From an uncultured Megasphaera sp. (GTDB lineage Bacteria > Bacillota > Negativicutes > Veillonellales > Megasphaeraceae), in NCBI GenBank assembly GCA_900548635.1, contig URLP01000002.1, forward strand, positions 1 through 38,166: 38,166 nucleotides of DNA. Reading direction: 5' to 3'. This document shows positions 22,491-30,946 of the stretch, piece after piece. How positions within the stretch are numbered: the first letter of the stretch is position 1; each line of letters opens with the position of its first letter. Position numbers and translations under genes: made by a program. Below the pieces are notes generated by a model that worked only from the letters and a program-made list of their open reading frames with translations, searched no databases and was not told where the DNA came from.

Positions 22491-23837
22491 ATGCTTTATG
22501 ATATTATGACGGTCATTATCATTACCTTGTCGATTATGCCGCCGGCCATGCTGCAGTACTATGCCTTCGAACCGCTGCTGACAGAACGGAAAAAGCGCCT
22601 CGTCCTGGGCGGCTATGCCGTTATTTTACTCGCAGAGCTTTTCTTTTTGCTCTATATGATTCCCTTCGGCCCGTGGAGCCACAGCTACAGCTTTTATAAA
22701 AAGCTCTTCGCCGTCATCTGGATTCCCCACTTCATCTGGGCCGTCGCCGTCATCCGGCCCTTTCTCTTCCGTCATCTCTACGTCTTTTCCGTGCGCGCGA
22801 CGCTGACGATTTTCATCCATACCGTACTGGCCGTCCTCTTGCTGGCCTTTTTCCAGGACGAAAGCCGCCCTGTCCTCTCACGTATCATCTATCCGGCACA
22901 TTTCTTTTTCTATACCCTCTGCTTCACGGCGGCCATCCCCTGGCTGCGCCGCTATTTTAATGAAATCTTCGTCAAATACTATGAGATCAGCACGCATAAA
23001 TATTGGAAATACGTTTCTCTCCTGCCCCTTTTCCTGATTCTCGACATGTACCTCACCATGGCGACGTCGGACATCCTGATGATGGACAAAATGCTCCTGC
23101 CCCGCACCTTCCTGATGCTGGCCCTGATTCTCCTCGCCTTCAGCATCCGCGCCGGCTTCCGCCAGGCAGACATCCTCATCAAAAACTACGAACGCAGCAA
23201 CACGATGACCGCCCAGATTCAGACCAGCCGTGCCTATACGCGTTCTCTCCTCCAGTCGCAGGAAGAAATGAAAGAAATCTATAAAAAGCGCAATGGTCTC
23301 CTGGAAGAGCTGCGGGTCCTCATCGCTTCCCATGAACGCCAAAAAGCGCTGCACCTGATTGAAGACATCGGTACCGCGCTCAATAAGACGAAACGCCGCC
23401 AGTACTGCCAGAACACGCTGGTCAATGCCGCCCTGGCAATGTATCTTACCAGAGCCGAGGAGCTGAAAATTCCCGTCACGGCCCACATCGTCGTGCCTCA
23501 GGAAAGAGCCGGCCTCAGCTCGGACATGGCCATCGTCCTTTCGAACCTCATCGAAAATGCCATTCACGCCAGTGAAAAACAGCCGAAAGGCCAGCAGGCC
23601 ATTTCCCTGCTCACCCTTTACCAGGGCGACATCCTCAGCGTCCTCGTCAAGAACCGCTACGACGGCCAAGTCATCCTCGACGACCAGGGCCTGCCCGTAA
23701 CCAAAGCGAAAGGCCACGGCATCGGCATGAAATCCCTTGACCGCTTCCGTCAGACCTACGACGCCAGCGTCCTCTGCACCTACGAAGACGGCTGGTTCTC
23801 CACCTACATCCGCGTGCCCTGGGGCGGCGCAGCATGA
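22491..23837 (+). CDS. AgrC-like membrane sensor with intact GHKL ATPase but no phospho-acceptor His
   Basis: This 448-residue paralogue of the preceding gene has the same multi-span N-terminus (IMPPAMLQYYAFEPLL matches FVPPTIVLYLALSPAL there). The ATPase domain looks functional: N-box SNLIENAIHASEKQ with Asn352 and Asn356, and glycine box KGHGIGMKSL (408-412). At the position of the phospho-acceptor region it reads IYKKRNGLLEELRVL, without any histidine. By itself it could bind ATP but not autophosphorylate in the usual way. AGGAGGTG lies about 12 nt before the ATG. The obvious hypothesis is that it phosphorylates the partner's His260 in trans, which then signals to a LytTR regulator such as the one at 26271-27002. 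No terminator is evident after it. Confidence 0.8.
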   Translation: MLYDIMTVIIITLSIMPPAMLQYYAFEPLLTERKKRLVLGGYAVILLAELFFLLYMIPFGPWSHSYSFYKKLFAVIWIPHFIWAVAVIRPFLFRHLYVFSVRATLTIFIHTVLAVLLLAFFQDESRPVLSRIIYPAHFFFYTLCFTAAIPWLRRYFNEIFVKYYEISTHKYWKYVSLLPLFLILDMYLTMATSDILMMDKMLLPRTFLMLALILLAFSIRAGFRQADILIKNYERSNTMTAQIQTSRAYTRSLLQSQEEMKEIYKKRNGLLEELRVLIASHERQKALHLIEDIGTALNKTKRRQYCQNTLVNAALAMYLTRAEELKIPVTAHIVVPQERAGLSSDMAIVLSNLIENAIHASEKQPKGQQAISLLTLYQGDILSVLVKNRYDGQVILDDQGLPVTKAKGHGIGMKSLDRFRQTYDASVLCTYEDGWFSTYIRVPWGGAA

Positions 23838-23873
23838 AAAATTTCTCTGCCATCGGGCAATCCATTTTATCAT

Positions 23874-23921
23874 GTCGTTTGTCGTAGGTCGTTCATCGTT
23901 TGTCGTGAACGAACTACGAAA
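23874..23921. repeat. Dispersed intergenic repeat, copy 6
   Basis: GTCGTTTGTCGTAGGTCG followed by TTCATCGTTTGTCG and the inverted CGAACTACGAA is very close to copy 4. It occupies the spacer between two convergent operons. Confidence 0.7.
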
Positions 23922-23924
23922 CGC

Positions 23925-24824
23925 CTACACCCCCGTCCCGTCGAAGGCGGGGATGAAAGCTTCGCTGGCGCTGTCTTTTTCCTGGACGAAGCCGTCTTCG
24001 ATGCCGCTGTCGAAGAGGTACTGTTCCGCTTCGTCGTATTCTTCGTCCGTCAGGCGCCGATTGATTTCCGGATAGTCCGCAGCCCGGCCGCAGGGCACGT
24101 ACTGGCGCATCAAACTGAACAAGACCTGGCCGTCAGCGAAATGGTCCCGCACCCAGTCGATGACGGCTTTTGTATTGTCCAGGCAGCCCGGCAAAATGAG
24201 GTGACGGATGACGACGCCCTTCTTCAGGAGGCCGTCATCGTCCAGTTCGTAAGGGCCAACCTGGTCGTACATATGAAGGATGGCTTCCGCTGCGACCTGG
24301 GGATAATCTTCAGCCGCACTGTAGCGCTTAGCCAGGGCCGGATCGAGGTATTTCAAATCGGGCAGATAAATCTGGACCTTGCCCTTGAAAGCGTCGATGG
24401 TCGCCGTCGTTTCATAGCCGCCGCAGTTGTAGACAACAGGCACGGGCAGGGGCTCTGCCAGACTTTCGAGGATGGCCTTCTTGTACGGTGTCGGCGTGAC
24501 GAGGTTGATGTTATGGGCGCCCTTTTCGATGAGCTCGCCGTAGATATCCCGCAGGCGCGCCGCCGTAATCGGCACGCCCGTACCGCCCATGGAAATCGTC
24601 GTATTCTGGCAAAAACAGCAGCGCAGATTGCAGCCCGTAAAAAAGACGGCTCCCGAACCGCGGGAACCGCTGATGCACGGCTCTTCCCACTCATGCAGGG
24701 CCGCCCGGGCCACAACAGGCTGGAGCGGACTGTGGCAAAAACCGGGCAGTACCTGTCCTTCCTGCCGCACTTCTGCCCGTACGACGCCGCACTGGCGCGG
24801 ACAGTCATTACAAATATATTCCAT
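23925..24824 (-). CDS. PflX-type radical SAM protein
   Basis: This 299-residue radical S-adenosylmethionine enzyme is related to pyruvate formate-lyase activating enzymes (COG1313/PflX group). The SAM cluster motif is CNLRCCFC (Cys65, Cys69, Cys72). An N-terminal CNDCPRQCGV with a further Cys30 is typical of this group and may hold another metal site. The partner protein or reaction is not known for the group. The ATG at 24824 is chosen over one 18 nt upstream because GGAGGG lies between them. It is the last gene of an operon after a LytTR regulator and a flavin dehydrogenase, 42 nt after the latter. That placement may connect it to pyruvate/lactate metabolism, but only by context. Confidence 0.85.
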   Translation of the reverse strand: MEYICNDCPRQCGVVRAEVRQEGQVLPGFCHSPLQPVVARAALHEWEEPCISGSRGSGAVFFTGCNLRCCFCQNTTISMGGTGVPITAARLRDIYGELIEKGAHNINLVTPTPYKKAILESLAEPLPVPVVYNCGGYETTATIDAFKGKVQIYLPDLKYLDPALAKRYSAAEDYPQVAAEAILHMYDQVGPYELDDDGLLKKGVVIRHLILPGCLDNTKAVIDWVRDHFADGQVLFSLMRQYVPCGRAADYPEINRRLTDEEYDEAEQYLFDSGIEDGFVQEKDSASEAFIPAFDGTGV

Positions 24825-24866
24825 TTGATTTCCCTCCTGCAAGAAGTTATTTGACGAAAAACAAAT

Positions 24867-26258
24867 TTAGAACAATTTCCCAGGATTCAAGATACATTTA
24901 GGATCCCAAGCTTTTTTCAGGGCCTTCATCAATTCCAGGGCCACGGGGTCTGTGTATTTGGCGAAGAGGGCTTTGCGGGACTGGCCGATGCCGTGTTCGC
25001 CGGAGATGGCGCCGCCCATTTCGTAGACAGCCGCGCAGGCCTGGTCCTCGAAAGCTGTGATTTTTGCCTTTTCATCGGCTTCGTCGGCAAAGCCCCGGCG
25101 CAGGACGTCGAGGTGGATATTGCCGTCGCCGGCGTGGCTGACGCCGCGGAAGACGACGCCCGTCTGCGCGCCGATAGCTTTCAGCGACTGCAGAAGGTCT
25201 TCCAACTTATCCGGCGGCACGACGAAATCTTCCATGGCCGCTACCGGGCATTCCGCTGCCGACGCTTCCGTAAAGGCCTTTCTCGCCTTCCAGACCTTGT
25301 CGGCATCGGCCATGAAGACTTCCACGGCACCGAGGCTGCGGCAGAGTTCATCAGCCGTGACGCAGTCTTCATCGAGGGTGTCTTCGTTCTTGCCGTCGAG
25401 CTGGATAATCATATAGGCGCCGCCCTCTGGACAGGGCTGCTTTTCCTTGAGCCAGTCCTGGACGACGGCGATGACCTCGTAATCCATGAATTCCAGACAC
25501 GTCGGCGTAAGGCCGGCTTTCGGCAGGGCCGTGACCAGGGAAAGGGCCTTTGCAGGCGCCGGGAAGACAGCCAGGAGATTGGCCGTGCACGGCGGCAAAG
25601 GCACGAGTTTCAGCGTCAGCTTGGTGATGATGCCCAGCGTCCCTTCCGAACCGATGACGATTTTTTCCAAGGGGTAACCCGCCGTCATCTTGTGCAGGCG
25701 CCGGCCCAGATGGGCGATTTCCCCAGTCGGCGTGACGACTTCGACATCATAAATCTGATCCCGCGTCGTCCCGTATTTCACAGCCCGGTTGCCGCCGGCA
25801 TTGGTCGCCCCGTTGCCGCCGATACAGCAGGAATCGCCGCTGCACGGGTCGCCGGCATAGAGAAGGCCTCTTTTTTTCGCTTCTTCCTGGATCCGCGCCG
25901 TAATGACGCCGGCTTCGACGACCATGTACATGGCCTCTTCATTGATTTCCAGAATGCGGTCCAGCCGTTCCGTACTGACGACGATGCCGCCGCGCCTGTC
26001 CGCTACGGCACCGCCTTCGAGGCCCGTACCGGCGCCTCTGGGGATAACAGGGATCACTTCTTCATTGGCCAGGCGGACGACGGCCGCCAATTCTTCGACC
26101 GTCGCCGGCAGGACGACGGCGTCGGGCAGGCGGTGCGCGCCTGTCCCTTCATCCTGAGCGTAGGGGATGAGCTTATCCCTGTCGGTCCAGACATATTTTT
26201 TACCTGAAATTGCCTGCAGCTTTTCAATCACTGCAGGCGTAACGCGATTATATTCCAT
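24867..26258 (-). CDS. FAD-linked D-lactate/glycolate dehydrogenase (GlcD family)
   Basis: This 463-residue flavoprotein of the GlcD/D-lactate dehydrogenase family oxidises a D-2-hydroxy acid to the 2-oxo acid. The N-terminal PCMH FAD-binding domain includes VIPRGAGTGLEGGAV and CCIGGNGATNAGGNRAVKYG. The C-terminal FAD-oxidase domain has HAGDGNIHLDVL and EHGIGQSRK, and ends in DPKCILNPGKLF. In M. elsdenii-like fermenters a D-lactate dehydrogenase of this family passes electrons to an electron-transfer flavoprotein; that role is inferred here. AAGGAAAGAG precedes the ATG. The gene starts 12 nt after the LytTR regulator gene, so regulator and enzyme are co-transcribed. Confidence 0.92.
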   Translation of the reverse strand: MEYNRVTPAVIEKLQAISGKKYVWTDRDKLIPYAQDEGTGAHRLPDAVVLPATVEELAAVVRLANEEVIPVIPRGAGTGLEGGAVADRRGGIVVSTERLDRILEINEEAMYMVVEAGVITARIQEEAKKRGLLYAGDPCSGDSCCIGGNGATNAGGNRAVKYGTTRDQIYDVEVVTPTGEIAHLGRRLHKMTAGYPLEKIVIGSEGTLGIITKLTLKLVPLPPCTANLLAVFPAPAKALSLVTALPKAGLTPTCLEFMDYEVIAVVQDWLKEKQPCPEGGAYMIIQLDGKNEDTLDEDCVTADELCRSLGAVEVFMADADKVWKARKAFTEASAAECPVAAMEDFVVPPDKLEDLLQSLKAIGAQTGVVFRGVSHAGDGNIHLDVLRRGFADEADEKAKITAFEDQACAAVYEMGGAISGEHGIGQSRKALFAKYTDPVALELMKALKKAWDPKCILNPGKLF

Positions 26259-26270
26259 TTTCTCTTTCCT

Positions 26271-27002
26271 TTACATTGGCTGTCCAAAGATATATTTCAA
26301 ATAATTTTCCTGGAACTGGCGGTACTTCCGCTTGGCCAGGGGAATCCGATGGCCCTGGATCTCGATATAGTCGCTCTTGACGACGCGGATGGCACCCTGA
26401 TTGACGAGGTAGCCCTTGCCCGGCGAGACGAATTGGCCCGGCGACATGGCTTCCAGCATATCAAGGATGCTCGACAGGGACTGGCGCGTTTCCAGGACGA
26501 AGTTGTCCGACGTATAGACCTTCTGGATGTGGTCCGTGCTTTCGACGTAAAGGATGGCATTCAGTTCTTCGACCTGGATGCCGCCGCCGATGAGCTTGAA
26601 GACGACTTTGCCGCTGTGGCGCTGACGGAGGCTGTCCATGACGCGGTCCATGGCCTGATTGAAGGCGTCCTGCGTAAAAGGCTTGACCAGGTAATGGGCG
26701 GCCTTGACGGCGAAGGCATCGACGGCGAATTCCTCGCTCGTCGACAGAAAGACGATTTCCGCGCGGCTCTTCTGCTTGCGCATCTCCGCGGCCACGTCCG
26801 TCCCTAAGATACCGGGCATACAGATATCCAGCAGGACAATGTCGAAAGTCCCTAACTTTTCGAAATCATCGAGGAAATCCATGGCATTGGTATACGTACT
26901 GACTTCAATCGGTTCCTTTTTATCCTGAAAATATTTTCGAGCTGCCTTTTCAATAAGGACCAGCTGTTCCTGTAAATCATCACAGATTCCAATTCGTACC
27001 AT
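26271..27002 (-). CDS. LytTR-family response regulator
   Basis: This 243-residue response regulator has a receiver domain (about 1-122) with acidic pair Asp8-Asp9, phospho-acceptor Asp59 in VLLDICMPG and Lys107 in LVKPF. A LytTR DNA-binding domain (about 140-240) follows. LytTR proteins bind pairs of roughly 9-bp direct repeats about 21-22 bp apart. Such a repeat lies upstream (27082-27110). GGGAG precedes the ATG. The gene is first in an operon with the FAD dehydrogenase and the radical SAM protein, and converges with the split kinase pair, the only sensor kinases in the window. Regulation of lactate or pyruvate genes is inferred from context and from BtsR/LytT precedents. Confidence 0.93.
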   Translation of the reverse strand: MVRIGICDDLQEQLVLIEKAARKYFQDKKEPIEVSTYTNAMDFLDDFEKLGTFDIVLLDICMPGILGTDVAAEMRKQKSRAEIVFLSTSEEFAVDAFAVKAAHYLVKPFTQDAFNQAMDRVMDSLRQRHSGKVVFKLIGGGIQVEELNAILYVESTDHIQKVYTSDNFVLETRQSLSSILDMLEAMSPGQFVSPGKGYLVNQGAIRVVKSDYIEIQGHRIPLAKRKYRQFQENYLKYIFGQPM

Positions 27003-27044
27003 AATGACAACTCCCTCCCTTCGTGATTGCGATTATCTGCCTTT

Positions 27045-27110
27045 ATTATAGCATCTCGCCGACAGAGGACGGAGAATTTGTCGTGAAACATACAAAAAAT
27101 GACGTGAAAT
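27045..27110 (-). promoter_or_regulatory. Promoter and direct repeats upstream of the LytTR regulator
   Basis: On the minus strand the extended -10 box TGCTATAAT (27045-27053) lies about 40 nt upstream of the ATG. Upstream of it, CGTGAAA occurs twice in the same orientation on the plus strand (27082-27088 and 27103-27109), exactly 21 bp apart. The spacing and position are what a LytTR activator would use. The sequence differs from the published consensus, so autoregulation is a hypothesis. Confidence 0.5.
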
Positions 27111-27117
27111 GACATTT

Positions 27118-27150
27118 AGAAAAAGACTGCCGCAAAGCAGCAGCCTTTTT
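27118..27150 (-). terminator. Terminator of the DUF445 operon
   Basis: An 11-bp stem with one G-U pair (27120-27130 with 27140-27150, 9-nt loop) ends in T residues on the minus strand. It lies 29 nt after the stop of the second DUF445 gene. Confidence 0.85.
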
Positions 27151-27178
27151 CCATAAGGAGAATTCCCTCAGCACGAGA

Positions 27179-28459
27179 TTACAAAACTACTCCCCGCAGT
27201 AAGGGGACGAGGGTGAATTGGTAGAGTTTCAGGAAGGCGAAGACACAGACGCCGATGGAAGCGCCGACGATGGCACCGTTAATGCGGATCCAGGCCAGGT
27301 CTTCGCCGACTTTGCTTTCCAGGAACTGGTTGAAGCGCTTCTTGTCGAAACCTGAGAGGACGTCGCGGACGGCAACGGCGATGAGGGAATGTTCGTGTTC
27401 CAGGATGACATTGCAGGCCCGGCGGATCTGTTCATCGAGCCAGTCCTTGATTTCCGGATAGGAACGGCAGTATTCCAGGTAGTGGAGGAACTGTGCTTCC
27501 AGGAGGTCCTTCAGTTCTTCCTTGCCCTGGTCGCCGTGGGTGAAGTATTCCTTCGCTGAATTTTCCGTTGCTGTCAGCCACTGTTCAATCGGCAGGGAGT
27601 CGACGAACTGGTCCTGCCAGTTCTGGACGGCGAAGGCCAGCTGGCCGTTCATGGAGTAGAGGAAGAGTTCCAGCTTGCGGCAGAGCCATTCCCGCTGTTC
27701 CCCTTCAGCGTGTTCCCACTGGTCGAGCCAGTCGACGATGCCCAATTTGATGTCGCGGGCGATCTTGCGCGTATCGACGATGCCCAGGACCTTGGTCAGG
27801 GTAATGCTGGAGACCGACGAATGCTGCGATTCTTCGCGCCACTGGAGGATGAGCTTTTCCAAAAGGCTGTCGAAATCATCGCTGTTGACCAGTTCCCGCA
27901 CGAGGCCGATGGCGTCATTGAACATCTTGCTGTTCGGGTCTTCCAGAAGGGAAATGAGGCGGTCCTGGAAAAAGCTGACCAAAGGCTGCTGCTTCAGGTA
28001 CTTGCGGATATGCGAAGCGATGGAGGCCTGCGTACCGCCTTTCTGAGCGTAGCGGTAGGCCCGCTGAGCCACTTCATAGAGGATAGTGCGGAACTTTTCC
28101 CGGCCGCTCGGGCCGCGCAGCCAGCCGACGAGTTTATCGATGAAGGAAATCTGATAGAGCTTGTCCTGCCACATGCCGGGCTGGAGCAGTTTTTCTGAAA
28201 TGATTTTCGTCATGCTGTCGATGATCTGATCGCGGTGGCGGTAGAGCAGTTCCGTATGATACGGGAAGCCCAGGGGCTTTTCAAAGAGCGCCGTGACGGC
28301 GAACCAGTCGGCGATACTGCCGATCAGGGCCGACTGGATGACGAAGAAGAGCAGTTCTTCCCAGACTGAGACTTCGTGTGTATACCACCAGAGGAAAATG
28401 GCGATGAAGCAGACGAAGGACAGGCCTAAAATCGTATTGGCACGCTGTCTGTAGGTCAT
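27179..28459 (-). CDS. DUF445-family membrane protein B
   Basis: This 426-residue protein belongs to the DUF445 family (YheB/YjiN-like), whose function is unknown. Two hydrophobic segments lie near the N-terminus (about 10-30 and 35-55, followed by SIADWFAVTALFEKPLGFPYHTELL). The middle is a long helical region and one C-terminal span (VGASIGVCVFAFLKLYQF) follows. The DWxAVTALFxxPLG motif is the family signature. It overlaps the upstream DUF445 gene by 4 nt (ATGA). The two are paralogues that share the same arrangement but differ widely in the middle, which would suit a hetero-oligomer. Confidence 0.9.
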   Translation of the reverse strand: MTYRQRANTILGLSFVCFIAIFLWWYTHEVSVWEELLFFVIQSALIGSIADWFAVTALFEKPLGFPYHTELLYRHRDQIIDSMTKIISEKLLQPGMWQDKLYQISFIDKLVGWLRGPSGREKFRTILYEVAQRAYRYAQKGGTQASIASHIRKYLKQQPLVSFFQDRLISLLEDPNSKMFNDAIGLVRELVNSDDFDSLLEKLILQWREESQHSSVSSITLTKVLGIVDTRKIARDIKLGIVDWLDQWEHAEGEQREWLCRKLELFLYSMNGQLAFAVQNWQDQFVDSLPIEQWLTATENSAKEYFTHGDQGKEELKDLLEAQFLHYLEYCRSYPEIKDWLDEQIRRACNVILEHEHSLIAVAVRDVLSGFDKKRFNQFLESKVGEDLAWIRINGAIVGASIGVCVFAFLKLYQFTLVPLLRGVVL

Positions 28460-29730
28460 AAGATAGCCCCTCCCTTCACGGCGTACATGACAAGATAAAT
28501 GACGGCACCAAGGATGGCGCCGACGAGCGAACCGTTGACGCGGATCATCTGCAGGTCATACCAGACACTGTTTTCCAGCTGTTCTGCCAGGTATGTACCG
28601 TCGTACTTGAGGATTTCCTGTTCCGCCGTCTTGCCGAACCAGACCTGGAGACGTTTCAGTTCCTTGGCGACGAAGGCCAGGGCCTGGCGGTTGACTTGTT
28701 CGACCTGGTCCGGGCTTTCACGCCACGATTCCAGTTTGCCGATGACGTAGTTGGCGGCAACCTTGCAGACCCGCTTCTGACGGTCCGGGTCCTGGACGTA
28801 GCGCTGCCATGCTTCGCGCGTGTCCGGCCGCGTGACCAGGCTGTTGTACATGCGGTTCTTATAGCTGTCGATGCGCTGGCGCCATTCGTCGTTGAATTCG
28901 ATTTTTTCCGTCTGCTTCCAGAGATAGCGCAGGGCCTGCTGACGCTGGACGGAATTTTCTTCCTTCGCTTCGGCCAAAAGGTCCAGGCATTTTTCCTGCA
29001 GGAGGCCGGCGACGTGGTCCGGCTGGAAGACTTCCATCTTCAGGGCCGCCTTAATGGCCCAGCCGAGGAAGATGTTGTGTTTGGCGTACTGGCGCAGGGA
29101 TGCTTCGTAGATTTCGCCGACATAGCGCTTCATCGTTTCGCTGCGCACGAGCATTTCCAGGTTGAGGATCATGAAGTCCAGGAAATCCTTGCCCGATTCG
29201 CCGCGCAAGCCGATTTTGATGGCCTTGCTCATGATCGGTGCCAGGTCGACTTTTTCGATGGCCTGGCCGCCGATGCCGGCAAAGGCCTTGACGACGGTCT
29301 TCATGTCGATGGTGTATAAAAAGGTATTCAAAATCTGACCGAAGACGCGTTCTGCCGACTGGAAGCCCTTTTCCGTATGCAGATAATCGAGGGTCGCCCC
29401 GAGGACGGGATGGTGCTTGAGGACATTGTACATATTGGAAACGGTCAGGATTTCATATTCAATCATGTGGCGGGCCATTTCAGCGATGCGTTCCTTACTG
29501 TTCGGGATGAGCGCCGTCTTAAAGGAAATGCCCAGGGGCCGGCGGAAAAGAGCCGTAACGGCGTACCAGTCTGCCAGGCCGCCGATGAGAGCAGCACCGG
29601 CCAGGTGCGTCAGGAGTCCGCCGACAAAAAAGTCTTGGAAAGGGTATGCCAGAAGCAGGATGACTGCCGCCGTAATCAGGATATAATTGGCAATCTGGCT
29701 GCGTCTGCCCCCGTGTGTATTACTTGCCAT
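28456..29730 (-). CDS. DUF445-family membrane protein A
   Basis: This 424-residue DUF445 protein has hydrophobic spans at about 14-32 and 36-54, the signature GLADWYAVTALFRRPLGISFKTALIP, a long charged helical middle and a C-terminal span (VNGSLVGAILGAVIYLVMYAV). The LIPNSKERIAEMA stretch after the signature is also usual. Its function is unknown. GGAGG precedes the ATG. It begins 9 nt after the metallo-beta-lactamase-fold gene and overlaps the next DUF445 gene, so all three form one operon. Confidence 0.9.
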   Translation of the reverse strand: MASNTHGGRRSQIANYILITAAVILLLAYPFQDFFVGGLLTHLAGAALIGGLADWYAVTALFRRPLGISFKTALIPNSKERIAEMARHMIEYEILTVSNMYNVLKHHPVLGATLDYLHTEKGFQSAERVFGQILNTFLYTIDMKTVVKAFAGIGGQAIEKVDLAPIMSKAIKIGLRGESGKDFLDFMILNLEMLVRSETMKRYVGEIYEASLRQYAKHNIFLGWAIKAALKMEVFQPDHVAGLLQEKCLDLLAEAKEENSVQRQQALRYLWKQTEKIEFNDEWRQRIDSYKNRMYNSLVTRPDTREAWQRYVQDPDRQKRVCKVAANYVIGKLESWRESPDQVEQVNRQALAFVAKELKRLQVWFGKTAEQEILKYDGTYLAEQLENSVWYDLQMIRVNGSLVGAILGAVIYLVMYAVKGGAIL

Positions 29731-29739
29731 AACTCCTCC

Positions 29740-30438
29740 TTACTGCCCGCCGAGGCGCGTCTGATCGCCGTCGTGCAGGGGAATCCACAAGGGTACATCG
29801 GGATAGGCCGCTTTAAAGTCCGCCGACGGCATCCAGGGCGTCCCGAAATAATGCATAGGAATGAGGCACTGCGTCACGGAAACATCTTTGAGGAAGCCTT
29901 TGACGCCCCATTCGCGCGCCCCTTCCAGGCGGGCGTCGACAGGGAAAAAGGCGATGTCGAAAGTCTGTCCGGCAAGATGCTTCATTTCACGTTCAAAATT
30001 ACCCTTGGCTTCAGCATTGTTTTCATCCATATCGCCGAGCCAGTGCCACCAATTGAGGTCGCCGGCGTGGAAGATCTTGAGGCCGTCCGTTTCGACGAGG
30101 AACGAACCGCCTTCATCGGTCGACCCGTACTGGGTCACTTTCGTATCGCCTAAAACAAGTGAATCGTAGACCTTCATGACCTGCAGACGGCCTTCAGGCA
30201 CGTCCTTCAAGTCGACGTCTTCATTGACGATGTACTGGGCGCCGCCGAAGGCGCCGATGCGGCGGTTGAAGTGGTCTTCATGCCAATGGCTGACAAAGAA
30301 CCAGAGCGGCTTCTTGCCAGCCTTCTGATAGGCTGCGACCGTCCCGGACGGATCCTTGTAGTAATCAAAGACCAGTACCTTCGAGTCCGTCTCCACAGCA
30401 AAGCCGCTGTGATTCAGAAAGGTAATCTGTATGCTCAT
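29740..30438 (-). CDS. Metallo-beta-lactamase-fold hydrolase
   Basis: This 232-residue cytoplasmic protein has the MBL fold with the metal-binding motif SHWHEDHFN (about 50-58), Asp in FHAGDLNWWHW and His in IPMHYFG. It is small, without a fused RNA-binding or ETF domain, and resembles the UlaG/YtkL-like simple MBL group. The substrate cannot be inferred. GGAGG precedes the ATG. It is the first gene of an operon with two DUF445 membrane proteins; an extended -10 box lies at 30486-30494. Confidence 0.88.
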   Translation of the reverse strand: MSIQITFLNHSGFAVETDSKVLVFDYYKDPSGTVAAYQKAGKKPLWFFVSHWHEDHFNRRIGAFGGAQYIVNEDVDLKDVPEGRLQVMKVYDSLVLGDTKVTQYGSTDEGGSFLVETDGLKIFHAGDLNWWHWLGDMDENNAEAKGNFEREMKHLAGQTFDIAFFPVDARLEGAREWGVKGFLKDVSVTQCLIPMHYFGTPWMPSADFKAAYPDVPLWIPLHDGDQTRLGGQ

Positions 30439-30485
30439 ATAATAAACCTCCTTATCGGTTGATTGATCGCTATTGCATACTTTTT

Positions 30486-30494
30486 ATTATACCA
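30486..30494 (-). promoter_or_regulatory. Extended -10 promoter of the MBL-DUF445 operon
   Basis: On the minus strand TGGTATAAT lies 48 nt upstream of the MBL start, in the same form as the extended -10 boxes of the kinase and lactate operons. Confidence 0.55.
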
Positions 30495-30536
30495 TATATG
30501 CGCCGCCCGTGTATATGTTATGGCGCCTGCGGCGCC

Positions 30537-30603
30537 GTTTGCCGTGGGTCGTTTGCCGTTTGCCGAAAAAAAAAGTCCGGGTAGGGGCGCCCACGTGCGC
30601 CCG
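30537..30603. repeat. Dispersed intergenic repeat, copy 7, with GTAGGGGCGCCC block
   Basis: GTTTGCCGTGGGTCGTTTGC is followed by an A run and then GTAGGGGCGCCCACGTGCGC. It joins the two modules, the GTCGTTTGCCG type and the GTAGGGGCGCCC hairpin type, that also occur side by side at 7199-7294. Confidence 0.6.
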
Positions 30604-30606
30604 CAT

Positions 30607-30642
30607 GAAAAAAAGACTGCCGCACGTGATTGTGCGACAGTC
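30607..30642 (-). terminator. Terminator of the lactate/menaquinone/fix gene cluster
   Basis: An 11-bp stem with one G-U pair (30615-30625 with 30632-30642, 6-nt loop) is followed by seven T on the minus strand, 19 nt after the fixX stop. Confidence 0.9.
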
Positions 30643-30660
30643 CTTTACAGAGGCTTTCGA

Positions 30661-30945
30661 TCAGCCCTGATGATATTCTACGCCCATGGCGCCTTTCGGA
30701 TGTTTCCAGCTCTTTACGCCTTTGCCGCCGGAGATAACGCGGCACGTGCCGCATTCGAGGCAGCCTTCATGGCTGAAGACCAGTTTGCCGTCATCATAGT
30801 GATAGAGGTTTGCCGGACATGCCATGACCAGGCGTTTGATTTCTGCTTCGTCATGATAATCTTCATTGATCAGGATGTGGGATTCGTGTTCATCGGTCAC
30901 GAACTTGTCGAAACCCAGTTTATCGTCTACACTCATCTTTGCCAT
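30661..30945 (-). CDS. fixX: FixX-like ferredoxin
   Basis: This 94-residue ferredoxin-like protein partners FixC. It has one Cys in VMACPANLY and three in CLECGTC, enough for a single [4Fe-4S] cluster, and the family C-terminal WKHPKGAMGVEY motif. Its arrangement follows E. coli FixX, which likewise has only these four cysteines. It starts 1 nt after the fixC stop, with GGGAGG inside the end of fixC, and is the last gene of the cluster. Confidence 0.93.
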   Translation of the reverse strand: MAKMSVDDKLGFDKFVTDEHESHILINEDYHDEAEIKRLVMACPANLYHYDDGKLVFSHEGCLECGTCRVISGGKGVKSWKHPKGAMGVEYHQG

Positions 30946-30946
30946 C

